Assembly: GCF_009859475.1 (NCBI RefSeq)
Contig: NZ_CP044549.1
Location: forward strand, 5,642,001-5,706,000
DNA length: 64,000 nt
Direction: 5' to 3'
Source of the DNA: Hydrogenophaga sp. BPS33
GTDB lineage: Bacteria > Pseudomonadota > Gammaproteobacteria > Burkholderiales > Burkholderiaceae_C
Shown: positions 35,594 to 43,317 of the stretch, in pieces
Position numbering within the stretch: position 1 is the first letter of the stretch
How the letters are laid out: the number at the start of each line of letters is the position of its first letter
Position numbers and translations under genes: made by a program
Notes under the pieces: generated by a model
Databases searched by the model: none
Seen by the model: only the letters and a program-made list of their open reading frames with translations
What the model was told of the DNA's origin: nothing

Positions 35594-36340
35594 TCATGAA
35601 AGCAGGCGCGGCACCGCCGACACCAGCATGGCCACGCCAGAGAAACTGAGCAGCGTCAGCACCAGCTTGCGAAACGCCGCTTCGCTCAGGCCCACGTACA
35701 GGCGGGTGCCCAGCAGCACGGGCACCAGCAACGCCCCCGCCACCCAGGGCAGCAGTGGCCACAGGTCGCGCGTGACGGTGCCGGTAAGCACGTAACCCAG
35801 CATGGTGCAGGCCAGCGCCGCGAGGTTGAAATTCTGGATGGTCGCGCGCTGCTCGTCTTTCGCCCAGCCGCGCAGGGTGCACCACAGCGTGGGCACCACG
35901 CCGGTGAAGCCCCCGATGCCGCCCATGAATCCGCCGGCCGCGCCCGCCACGCCATCGGCGAGACGCCCGCCCGCCTGCACCTTGGGCAGATGGGAGGAGA
36001 ACAGCATCACCGGGCACCAGAGCACCAGCACGCTGCCCAGCACCAGCTTGAACAGATCGGGATTGAGATGCGGCAGCACCGCGATGCCCAGCGGAATGCC
36101 CAGCGCGCCGCCCATCAGGAACGGGGCCAGCGCCCGCCACTGGAAAGCGCGCCGGCTCGACACCACGGCCACGATCTGCCCGGTGAGCGAGCCGAACACC
36201 GCCATCACCGCCGCCACGCGCGGCTCGATGCCCCAGACCCAGAACGACATGGCGACCATGCCGAACGCAAAACCGGAGAGCCCCTGGACGAAGCCCGCCA
36301 CGGCCGCGCCCAGCACGAGCAGGGCGAGCTCAGGTGGCAT
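35594..36340 (-). CDS. TSUP (TauE/SafE) family membrane permease
   Basis: 248 aa, about seven or eight membrane segments with the duplicated TSUP pattern: GFVQGLSGFAFGMVAMSFWV in the first repeat and GGFMGGIGGFTGVVPTLWCT in the second. Family members export sulfite, sulfonates or similar organic anions across the inner membrane. It follows the YCII-like gene on the same strand. Nothing nearby defines the substrate. Divergent from the glutaredoxin gene. Confidence 0.85.
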   Translation of the reverse strand: MPPELALLVLGAAVAGFVQGLSGFAFGMVAMSFWVWGIEPRVAAVMAVFGSLTGQIVAVVSSRRAFQWRALAPFLMGGALGIPLGIAVLPHLNPDLFKLVLGSVLVLWCPVMLFSSHLPKVQAGGRLADGVAGAAGGFMGGIGGFTGVVPTLWCTLRGWAKDEQRATIQNFNLAALACTMLGYVLTGTVTRDLWPLLPWVAGALLVPVLLGTRLYVGLSEAAFRKLVLTLLSFSGVAMLVSAVPRLLS

Positions 36341-36436
36341 GGGACGGCGGTGTCAACGGACACCCCTTCGAAGGACGTGGAAACATCCGTCGGACTGTAC
36401 CCGGGTGCACCGGGGCAACCCGTAAACTCCGGCCCT

Positions 36437-36679
36437 ATGTCACTCAAAATCACCGTCTATTCCAAGTCCGCCTGCCCGCAATGCGAGTCGGCCAAGATGC
36501 TGCTGAAATCGCGCTCCTTGCCGTTCGAGGAAATCAAGATCGACGACGAGGCCGAACGCCTGGCGTTCTATGAGAAATGCGGCCCGTCCGTGCGGCAGAT
36601 GCCGCAGATCTTCATCAACGACCAGCGTGTGGGCGGCCTCACCGGCTTGCAGGCGGCGTTGGTGCAGATGGGAAAGTAA
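36437..36679 (+). CDS. Glutaredoxin-family protein
   Basis: 80 aa, a complete one-domain glutaredoxin. Redox motif CPQC (Cys13 and Cys16) in VYSKSACPQCESAKMLL; the cis-Pro loop RQMPQIFINDQRVGG contacts glutathione or thiol substrate. Closest in style to NrdH/GrxC-like small oxidoreductases in the cytoplasm. It stands alone between the divergent TSUP gene and the convergent kelch-type gene. Its partner is not evident. Confidence 0.9.
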   Translation: MSLKITVYSKSACPQCESAKMLLKSRSLPFEEIKIDDEAERLAFYEKCGPSVRQMPQIFINDQRVGGLTGLQAALVQMGK

Positions 36680-36802
36680 GCCCGTTATTTCAGTGCATGC
36701 CCGCACCGGCGCTCCACCAAGAATGTCTGGGAGGCGCAACCGCGGCGGCCATGAACAGGGGGACCGGCACCCGCGGTAGTCGCACGCCGGTCTCGAAGCG
36801 AT

Positions 36803-38170
36803 TCAAGGGATATAGCGTTCGCTCGCATCTACCATGCCGAGCCCAATACCGCTCACCATGAGCACGCTGCCATCGCCCAACAAGGTGGCCGCAGCCCGAT
36901 TGCGCTCGACAGCCACGGGCGCTGCGGCGGTCCAGCGATTGACGTCCGGGTTGTAGATTTCGGCGGTGTTTGTGGCAGCCCCACCAGCCACGAGCACGCG
37001 GCCATCAGCCAACGCCGTCATGGTTGGGAAGATGCGTTCGCCGTACAGCGGGGTGCTCGTGGTCCAGCTCGACGTGAGCGGGTTGAACCGTTTCGACTGC
37101 CCGGCGCAAATGACCAAGACACTGCCATCGTCCAATTTCACCGCCTGGTGTTGGAAGCCCTCGAGACCGTATGGAATCACTTTGGTGGCGCTGCCGTCCA
37201 CCTTGTAGAGCTCAGCCGTCGTGACCCCGTTGCCCCCCGCCACCAGCAGCGTCGTGCCACCCGGGAGCAACGCTGAGGCGTGCAGGTACCGCTCGGTCGA
37301 TAAGCGCGTGGGCAGTGGGGTCCAGCCCTCTGTGCTCGGGTCATACAGCTCGGCGGTGTCGATGGGTTCACCCGTAAACGGATTTTGCCCACCCACCACC
37401 AGCACCTTGCCGCTGGCCAACAGATGCGCCGTACACCTATCGCGCGCCACGTTCAGACGGCCAGTTTCCGTCCAGCTCGATGTGTAGGGATTGAAGATCT
37501 CCGTGGCGCCGGGATCGGCACTGGTGAGGTCACCGCCCAGGACGAGCACGCGACCATCGCGCAGCGCCACGGACAAAGGGAGATTGCGAGGCTTCAGCAT
37601 GGCGGCTGCAGAACTCCAGGTGGCCGACGAGGCATCGTAAATGGCGGCCGTTTCTGTCACACCCCCGCCGGCCATCAGCCCACCTGCCACCAGAAACTTG
37701 CCTCCGGGCAGCGGCGCGATGGTGGTGGAATACCTGGCGCCGGGCACCGTCGCCACAGGAACCCAAGCACCTCGGCCCGTCACCGTGATGCGCACACGTG
37801 TCTCTGCGGTGCCCCGGTTGTTGCGGGCCGAGACCGTATAGCTGCTCTGCCGCTGCAGCTGGGTGGGCGTGCCGGAGATCACACCGGTCTGGGCATTCAG
37901 CGCCAAGCCGATGGGCAGTGCCGGCTTGACGGAGAACGTAGGCGCGGTGTGGCCGGCGGTGATCTGGTTTTTGGTGGCCAGTTCCGGAATGTTGGGCGTG
38001 ATGGGCTCATCCACGAAATACAGCGCCTGCTCGGTGTCGTAGCTCAGATCGGCACCGCCACCGCAAGCGGTGAGCGCCGGCAGTGCGCAGGCGGCCGGTA
38101 GTGCCAACAGCAGTCGGCGGTTGCGCTGGGTGGGCGTGGCGGTGGATGCGTGGGAAATGGGGCGGGTCAT
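36803..38170 (-). CDS. Kelch/galactose-oxidase-like beta-propeller lipoprotein with Ig-like domain
   Basis: 455 aa. A signal sequence ends in a lipobox (ALTACGGG, Cys about 36), so the protein is probably lipid-anchored on the periplasmic side or outer membrane. A cadherin/putative-Ig domain follows (about 70-130, LPIGLALNAQTGVISGTPTQ). Then come about six kelch-like repeats (about 140-455), each with a GGKFLVAGG- or DGRVLVLGG-type strand and a later TAELYDP/TAEIYNP element. Ligand-binding or adhesive function is likely, but no catalytic residues of galactose oxidase are seen. Function unknown. Confidence 0.82.
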   Translation of the reverse strand: MTRPISHASTATPTQRNRRLLLALPAACALPALTACGGGADLSYDTEQALYFVDEPITPNIPELATKNQITAGHTAPTFSVKPALPIGLALNAQTGVISGTPTQLQRQSSYTVSARNNRGTAETRVRITVTGRGAWVPVATVPGARYSTTIAPLPGGKFLVAGGLMAGGGVTETAAIYDASSATWSSAAAMLKPRNLPLSVALRDGRVLVLGGDLTSADPGATEIFNPYTSSWTETGRLNVARDRCTAHLLASGKVLVVGGQNPFTGEPIDTAELYDPSTEGWTPLPTRLSTERYLHASALLPGGTTLLVAGGNGVTTAELYKVDGSATKVIPYGLEGFQHQAVKLDDGSVLVICAGQSKRFNPLTSSWTTSTPLYGERIFPTMTALADGRVLVAGGAATNTAEIYNPDVNRWTAAAPVAVERNRAAATLLGDGSVLMVSGIGLGMVDASERYIP

Positions 38171-38417
38171 GGGAGATCACTCCAGTGGGCATTGGCTGAA
38201 CCGGCCCTTGCGCCGGGGTCTGCACCGCCACCGCCTCGGACCGCCTATGTGCTGCTGACCACGCTGCATAGGCGCCCTGCCGTCAGCCCTCCCACGGGCG
38301 AAATCTTGCGCCTGCCATCGCCTTTCGAATCCCCGCCTCATGGCCGCTTTGAGCCCCGTCCGAAGGCTTGCCGTTTTCACCGACCTCGGTGCTATCCCCG
38401 TGGGGCTCCGCGCGGCC

Positions 38418-40001
38418 TCATCGCTCGGCGATGTAGTGCGACATGCGCGCACTCTCGCCTTCGGCCAGAAATGCACGCACCTCGGTTTCGATCGCGTGGT
38501 CGGCCACCGTGGCGCGGGCGCGCTGGTGCAGGTAATCGGCCCAGGAGGTCACGATGAAGCGTTCGACATAGCGCGAGGGCTCGCCCAGGTCCTTGTAGAC
38601 GCGCCAGAAGGTGGCACCGTCGCGGCGTCGCGGGTCCTTCATGCGGGCGATGGTGTCGAGAAACGCGGTGTCCACGCCCGGGCGGATGCGGTAGCCCACC
38701 TCCACCGCGATGGGGCCGGCCTCGGGGTTGGGCTCGTCGACGATGAACAACTCGTCCCACGGCGTGCCCTGCGTCACCTCTTGGTCGCCGCCCACGCGCA
38801 AGGGGAAGGGGCGCACGAGCAGCAGGCCGGCGGCCATGGCCACGGCGGCGGCCACCAAGGCAGCGCTCAGGCCGATCACGTCGGACACGGCGCCCCAGAA
38901 CGCCGAGCCGATGGCGAATGCGCCCAGGGCCGAGAGGATGTGCATGGCCACCGCGCGCGAGCGTACCCAAGCGGGCGCGCTGGCCTGGGTGGCCGTGTTG
39001 ATGGTGGACATGGTGGCCATCCAGGCCGCGCCGCCAAACGTCATGGCGACATAGACCACGGCGGGAATGCGCACCCAGGCCGCGATCAGCATCACCGCTG
39101 CGAAGACCACGCAGGCGAGGGCCACCAGGCGGTCCAGCGGGAAACGCGCGCGCAGCCGGCCGATGACCAGGCCCGAGGCTACCGCGCCGGTGCCCAGGCA
39201 GCCCATGAGCAGCCCGAAGCCTTCGGCACCGGTGCCGAGCTGGCGCTGGGCGATCACCGGCAACAGCGCCCACAAGGCCGCGCCGGCGGCGCTGAACGCC
39301 ATCACCCGTACCAACTGCGCCAGGATGATGCGCGAATGCCAGGCGAAACGCAGGCCGCTGAGCGTGCCGCCCCACAGACGCTCGGGCGGCAAGGACGACG
39401 GCGGGTGCGCGCGCGGCGGCCAGCGGCGGATGCCTTCCCACATTACCGCCGTCGTCATCACGGTGACGGCGAACACCCAGCCCGCACCCAGCTGGGCAAA
39501 CAGCAGGCCGGCCAGCGTGGGGCCGATGGCGCGTGCGGCGTTGTAGGCAATGCCGATGGCGGTGATGGCCTGAGACCATTCGCCGCGCGGCACCGGATCG
39601 ACCACCGAGGAGTTCCAGGCGGGCGTGAGCGCCGCCGTGCAGCAACCGGCCACGAACACCAGGAACAGCACCGACGCGGGACCGCCCTTGCCGGCGAGCA
39701 CCAGCACGGCCAGCAAGAGGCTGGCCACCCCCTGCGCGATCAGTGCGCCAGACATCAGGCGCCGGCGGTCGGTGGTGTCGGCTAATACACCAGCGGGCAG
39801 GGCCAGCAGGAACATGGGCAGGAACACCGCGGTCTGCACCAGCGCAGCCAGGAACGAAGAGCCGGTGAGCTCGACCATGAGCCAGGCGGCCGCCATGGTC
39901 TGCATGCCGTTGCCGATGAAGAAGACCGCGCCACAGATCCAGAGCCAGCGGAAAGCGGGTTGGCGAAGAGGACTCCAGATCGAGGTGGATGGCGCGGGCA
40001 T
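38418..40001 (-). CDS. MFS exporter (MFS_3/EntS type) with C-terminal soluble domain
   Basis: 527 aa. Residues 1-405 form a 12-segment major facilitator of the EntS/MFS_3 branch: WLWICGAVFFIGNGMQTMAA, LPAGVLADTTDRRRLM (loop 2-3 motif) and GPTLAGLLFAQLGAGWVFAV. Residues about 425-527 are soluble: GPIAVEVGYRIRPGVDTAFL and RRRDGATFWRVYKDLGEPSR, YVERFIVTSWADYLHQRARA. The tail resembles an antibiotic-biosynthesis-monooxygenase-like ferredoxin fold. MFS_3 proteins with such tails are common in proteobacteria; the substrate is unknown. Confidence 0.87.
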   Translation of the reverse strand: MPAPSTSIWSPLRQPAFRWLWICGAVFFIGNGMQTMAAAWLMVELTGSSFLAALVQTAVFLPMFLLALPAGVLADTTDRRRLMSGALIAQGVASLLLAVLVLAGKGGPASVLFLVFVAGCCTAALTPAWNSSVVDPVPRGEWSQAITAIGIAYNAARAIGPTLAGLLFAQLGAGWVFAVTVMTTAVMWEGIRRWPPRAHPPSSLPPERLWGGTLSGLRFAWHSRIILAQLVRVMAFSAAGAALWALLPVIAQRQLGTGAEGFGLLMGCLGTGAVASGLVIGRLRARFPLDRLVALACVVFAAVMLIAAWVRIPAVVYVAMTFGGAAWMATMSTINTATQASAPAWVRSRAVAMHILSALGAFAIGSAFWGAVSDVIGLSAALVAAAVAMAAGLLLVRPFPLRVGGDQEVTQGTPWDELFIVDEPNPEAGPIAVEVGYRIRPGVDTAFLDTIARMKDPRRRDGATFWRVYKDLGEPSRYVERFIVTSWADYLHQRARATVADHAIETEVRAFLAEGESARMSHYIAER

Positions 40002-40040
40002 CGGGGGATTATCCGCAGCTGGCTGGATCTGCGCTGGCGG

Positions 40041-40063
40041 TTGGCTTGCTTGGCTTGCTTGGC
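40041..40063. repeat. Short tandem repeat
   Basis: Unit TTGGCTTGC repeated 2.6 times just upstream of the MFS gene start. Potentially slippage-prone, but non-coding. Confidence 0.7.
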
Positions 40064-40120
40064 GCTGGCGTAGCTTTATCTCTTTCGTGGCAAGCCGGGT
40101 CTCGGCCCGGCGGCCGACTC

Positions 40121-40148
40121 ACTTTTCTTTGCTTCGCCAAAGAAAAGT
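40121..40148. repeat. Perfect hairpin element
   Basis: Arms ACTTTTCTTTG (40121-40131) and CAAAGAAAAGT (40138-40148) around a 6-base loop CTTCGC. I recall this element as a common dispersed intergenic palindrome in Comamonadaceae genomes. It could act as a bidirectional terminator or RNA-processing site. Confidence 0.6.
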
Positions 40149-40337
40149 AAGCAAAAGAAAGGCGAGCCGAAGACCGGGCCCCTTCGGGGTTCCTTGCGCT
40201 GCTCGGTGTGCGGGGAGAAGTTCGCAAACTCGCCCGCTGCGCGGACTCAAACACGCGAACTTCTTTTTCCCCGCACCCCTGCGCTGCTCAGCCCGGCCCA
40301 ACGGCAGAAGACGGGATCGGGGTCACCCTCACCCCAA

Positions 40338-40358
40338 CCCTCCCCAGAGGGGCGAGGG
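40338..40358. repeat. GC-rich hairpin
   Basis: Sequence starting CCCTCCCC pairs with GGGGCGAGGG around a tiny loop. Part of a C-rich intergenic element preceding the 107-bp repeat; function unknown. Confidence 0.45.
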
Positions 40359-40393
40359 AGCGAAGACACAGCCGCCGGAGCGAAGTGCCCCAT

Positions 40394-40500
40394 CCAGAGG
40401 CATCGAGGGACAGCTCAGCCGGCCCAAGGTGTCGTCCCCCCTTCGAAGCGCCGAAGGCGCGCCACAGAGGGGGGAAGCCGCGCAGCGGCGCAGGGGGGTG
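40394..40500. repeat. Dispersed intergenic repeat, copy 1
   Basis: About 107 bp, with a second copy (about 90% identical by eye) at 63433-63538. It contains the hairpin GCGCC-GAA-GGCGC. Both copies end 1-3 bases from the stop codon of a minus-strand gene (here the response regulator), in the same orientation, so it forms the 3' end of those transcripts. Confidence 0.75.
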
Positions 40501-40501
40501 C

Positions 40502-41131
40502 TCACACGATTCCATTGCGGATGGCGTAGACCGTGAGTTCGGCGTTGTTCGTCAGGTGCAGCTTCTCCAGCACCCGCGCGCGGTACACGCTCACGGTCTT
40601 GGGGCTGAGCATGAGCTCTTCGGCGATGTCCGAGAGTTTCTTGCCCGAGGCGATCTTCTGCAGCGTCTGCAGTTCGCGCTCGGACAGGCTGGCGTGCAGC
40701 TCCTCGCTCTCGGGCGCGTTGAGCGTGTCCACCAGCATCTGCGCCACCTCGGGGGTCACGTATTTGCGCCCCTGCATCACGGTGCGGATGGCGGCCACCA
40801 GTTCGGCCGGTTCACCGGCCTTGTTCAGGTAGCCCCGCGCGCCCGCGCGCAGGCAGCGGATGGCGTACTGGTCTTCCGGGTACATCGAGACCACCAGGGT
40901 CTTGACGGGCGAGCCCTCTTCTTTCAGCGTGCCCAGCACCTCCAGCCCCCCGCGCCCGGGCATGTTGAGGTCGAGCACCAGCACGTCGCATTCCACCTTG
41001 CGCATGACCTCGCGCAGCTCCGGATAACTCGCCGCCTCGCCCACCACCTGGATGTCGGTGGCCTCCGAGATGGTGTCGCGGATGCCCCGGCGCACCATCG
41101 CGTGGTCGTCACACAAAATCACTTTGATCAT
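40502..41131 (-). CDS. NarL/FixJ-family response regulator
   Basis: 209 aa. Receiver domain (1-120) with the acidic pocket at Asp8/Asp9, phospho-acceptor Asp54 in VLVLDLNMPG and Lys in GYLNKAGEP; LuxR-type HTH (about 145-205) with LSERELQTLQKIASGKKLSD and LMLSPKTVSVYRARVLEKLH. It is probably activated by the kinase encoded directly upstream, whose 3' end overlaps its start by 23 bases. Start chosen at MIKVILCDD; an ATG four codons earlier is possible. Target genes unknown. Confidence 0.92.
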   Translation of the reverse strand: MIKVILCDDHAMVRRGIRDTISEATDIQVVGEAASYPELREVMRKVECDVLVLDLNMPGRGGLEVLGTLKEEGSPVKTLVVSMYPEDQYAIRCLRAGARGYLNKAGEPAELVAAIRTVMQGRKYVTPEVAQMLVDTLNAPESEELHASLSERELQTLQKIASGKKLSDIAEELMLSPKTVSVYRARVLEKLHLTNNAELTVYAIRNGIV

Positions 41132-42257
41132 TCGATTCCTCATCGGCCTTGGCCGCGTTGTCCGGGTTCTGCGCCAGTTGCAAGGGCACCGACAGGATCA
41201 CCGAGGTGCCCTTGGGCGACGAGCTCACGTCGAGCCAGCCGCCCACCTTGGCCGCGCGCTCGCGCAGGCCCAGCAGCCCGAACGACTTGGCCTTGCGCAG
41301 CGCGTGCGCGTCCAGGCCCTTGCCGTTGTCGCTCACTTCCAGCGTCAACACGCCTTCGCCGTCGCTCAGATCGATGTCCACCGCGCTGGCCTGCGCGTGC
41401 TTGTTGATGTTGGTCAGGGCTTCCTGCGCGGTGCGGTAGGCCACCAGCTGCACCTCGCGCGGCACGTCGATCGTGGCGGCCGAGCGCCGCACCACCACGC
41501 GCAAGCCGGTGCGCCGCTCGAAGCCCGCCGCCAGCCAGTCCACCGCCGCCACCAGCCCCTGGTCCAGAATGGGCGGGCGCAGGTTCATCATGATGCGCTG
41601 GCTCGCATCCAGCGCGTGCTGCACCATTTCCAGCGCCGAGCCCAGGTGGCTCTGCATGCTGGCGTCGTCCGCACGCCGGGCGACCAGCGCCAGATCGAGC
41701 TTGACGGAGGCCAAGGCGCCGCCGATGTCGTCGTGGATCTCGCGCGCAATGTCGGCGCGCTCCTGTTCGATGCTGGTCTGCAGGTGTTCGGCCAGTTCGG
41801 CCAGGCGCCGGCGCGACTCGGCCAGCTCGGCCCCGGCGGCATCGGCGGCCCGCCGCGTCTGCGCCACTTCGATCGCACGCTGGATCACGTGCGAGAGCCG
41901 GTGCATGCTGTCCTTGAGGATGTAATCGCTGATGCCTCGGTGCATGGCGTCCACCGCCGCCGCCTCGCCGATCGCGCCCGACAGGACGATGAAGGGCAGG
42001 CGCAGGCCCATCTCGCACACCACGTCCCAGGCATCCATGCCGGTGAAGCCGGGCAGGTGGTAGTCGGCCAGCACCGCGTCGAAAGGCGCGGTCTCCAGCT
42101 CGCGACGGAAATCCTCCAGGGTGTCCACCAGCACCATGTCGCTGGCGAGCTGGCTGCGCTGCAGCGCGAACTTCACCAGCGCGTGGTCGACCCTCGAATC
42201 TTCGAGGTGCAGGATGCGCACGGGTGCTTTGTCCGGGGTTTGAGGCGTTCCGCTCAT
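41109..42257 (-). CDS. Hybrid sensor kinase: receiver + NarX/HisKA_3 histidine kinase
   Basis: 382 aa cytoplasmic protein with no membrane segment. An N-terminal receiver domain (about 12-130, Asp65 in VLADYHLPG) is followed by a coiled coil (about 130-168) and a HisKA_3 dimerisation domain with phospho-His175 (AREIHDDIGGALASVKLDL). A HATPase_c domain ends the protein (TAQEALTNINKHAQA, VSDNGKGL, SFGLLGLRERAAKVGGW). A receiver at the N-terminus suggests it is driven by another phosphodonor rather than a direct signal. Cognate regulator is the overlapping downstream gene. The longer open frame upstream is antisense to the CheZ-like gene and rejected. Confidence 0.9.
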   Translation of the reverse strand: MSGTPQTPDKAPVRILHLEDSRVDHALVKFALQRSQLASDMVLVDTLEDFRRELETAPFDAVLADYHLPGFTGMDAWDVVCEMGLRLPFIVLSGAIGEAAAVDAMHRGISDYILKDSMHRLSHVIQRAIEVAQTRRAADAAGAELAESRRRLAELAEHLQTSIEQERADIAREIHDDIGGALASVKLDLALVARRADDASMQSHLGSALEMVQHALDASQRIMMNLRPPILDQGLVAAVDWLAAGFERRTGLRVVVRRSAATIDVPREVQLVAYRTAQEALTNINKHAQASAVDIDLSDGEGVLTLEVSDNGKGLDAHALRKAKSFGLLGLRERAAKVGGWLDVSSSPKGTSVILSVPLQLAQNPDNAAKADEESNDQSDFV

Positions 42258-42324
42258 GGTGTGGAAAGAGGAGCGGCGGCCCTGGGAGCCCCAGGCGCCG
42301 CCATGGCAAGCGGGAAATTGGTCC

Positions 42325-42351
42325 TGAATTCGGCCCGTTATCTGCCGATAC
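42325..42351 (+). promoter_or_regulatory. Sigma-28 (FliA)-like promoter
   Basis: TGAA, 15-base spacer, GCCGATAC: 3 of 4 and 7 of 8 matches to the FliA consensus TAAA-N15-GCCGATAA. It lies 66 bases before the CheZ-like gene start. Confidence 0.55.
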
Positions 42352-42416
42352 AGCGACAAGCAATTGTTGAAAATTGTAATACCCCACACCCCTTCTCGGC
42401 ACCGCAAACGACCACC

Positions 42417-42860
42417 ATGGAAACCACAACGACGCAGCAGACACCTCCCTCTGTCTCCGTGCCCGTGAATCTGGTGGCCGATCTCCAGGACGCGCTGCTC
42501 ATGGCCATGACCGACCTCCAGCGCCTCGAAGGCCTGCTGGACCATGCCACGAGCAATCTGCTGGAACGCTTCGGCTCGGCCAACCAGGCATTGAGCGACC
42601 TGAGCGCCGATCGCGCCGAGGAACTCGGCCCGATCCGCCACAACCTGCACCAGGCCGTGACGGAGCTGCAGTTCCACGACATGGCCACCCAGCTCATCGT
42701 GCACACCGGCAAGGTGCTGCAGAGCTGCGCCTGGCGTCTGGCCGACCAGGCCATGGAGCCCGAGGAAGGGGAGTTGCCCCTGGAGCTCGATCCGATGCCC
42801 GAACGCCCCAGCCCGGTGACGCAAAGCGAGATGGACGCCGGCTCCATCGACCTGTTCTGA
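42417..42860 (+). CDS. Small chemotaxis-cluster protein, CheZ-like
   Basis: 147 aa, predicted all-helical. The segment LHQAVTELQFHDMATQLIVH resembles the catalytic helix of CheZ-type CheY-P phosphatases (acid/amide pair on a long hairpin), and the C-terminal AGSIDLF is like the terminal CheY-binding or CheB/CheD-style tail (CheD here also ends GGSVDLF). It directly precedes a cheY gene. It is shorter than CheZ (about 210 aa), so I call it CheZ-like only. A sigma-28-like promoter lies upstream. Confidence 0.65.
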   Translation: METTTTQQTPPSVSVPVNLVADLQDALLMAMTDLQRLEGLLDHATSNLLERFGSANQALSDLSADRAEELGPIRHNLHQAVTELQFHDMATQLIVHTGKVLQSCAWRLADQAMEPEEGELPLELDPMPERPSPVTQSEMDAGSIDLF

Positions 42861-42877
42861 CGGGGACAGGGGCCGAT

Positions 42878-42904
42878 TCAAGCCGCGGCGTCACGTGCCG
42901 ATAT
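42878..42904 (+). promoter_or_regulatory. Sigma-28 (FliA)-like promoter upstream of cheY
   Basis: TCAA, 15-base spacer, GCCGATAT: 3 of 4 and 7 of 8 matches to the FliA consensus. It lies 20 bases before the cheY ATG. Confidence 0.5.
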
Positions 42905-42924
42905 TTGAACCATTGGAGTAAATC

Positions 42925-43287
42925 ATGCAATCGATTCTTGCCGTAGACGACTCGGCTTCCATGCGAAAGATGGTGACCTTCACCCTCACGGGGGCGGGCT
43001 ACCACGTGGTCGAAGCCGTGGACGGACAAGATGCCTGGGAAAAGGCCCAGAAGCACAGCATCGACCTGGTGCTGACCGACCAGAACATGCCCAACCTGGA
43101 TGGGCTGGGCTTGACGCGCAAGCTGCGCGAGCACCCGAAATTCAAGACCGTGCCGATCCTGATCCTCACCACCGAGTCGAGCGACCAGATGAAGCAACTC
43201 GGCCGCGCCGCAGGCGCCACGGGCTGGATGGTCAAGCCCTTCGATCCGACACGCCTCCTGGAAGTCATTCAAAAAGTCATGCGGTGA
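42925..43287 (+). CDS. cheY: Chemotaxis response regulator CheY
   Basis: 120 aa single receiver domain. Acidic pocket Asp8-Asp9, phospho-acceptor Asp52 (VLTDQNMPNLDG), Thr and Lys switch residues (ILTTESS, MVKPFDP). With no output domain it acts by binding the flagellar switch. It is preceded by GGAG seven bases upstream of the ATG. The next gene is cheA, its phosphodonor. The sequence is of the CheY type found beside cheA in Burkholderiales. Confidence 0.92.
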   Translation: MQSILAVDDSASMRKMVTFTLTGAGYHVVEAVDGQDAWEKAQKHSIDLVLTDQNMPNLDGLGLTRKLREHPKFKTVPILILTTESSDQMKQLGRAAGATGWMVKPFDPTRLLEVIQKVMR

Positions 43288-43317
43288 TGCCAACCGCCAA
43301 GCAAGCAAGGAAATTCC

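Larger units (their letters stand above)
40002..40501. other. 500-base non-coding region made mostly of repeats
   Basis: No gene was found between the MFS start and the response-regulator stop. It holds a 9-bp tandem repeat (40041-40063), a perfect A/T-rich hairpin (40121-40148), a GC hairpin (40338-40358) and one copy of a 107-bp dispersed repeat (40394-40500). The rest shows no coding pattern. Confidence 0.7.

Noticed and set aside
36680..36802. Possible tRNA-like sequence between glutaredoxin and kelch genes
   Set aside because: No cloverleaf, anticodon stem or TTC-loop geometry could be drawn.
40121..40148. Rho-independent terminator for the MFS gene
   Set aside because: The hairpin lies upstream of the MFS start, not after its stop, so it cannot terminate that transcript.
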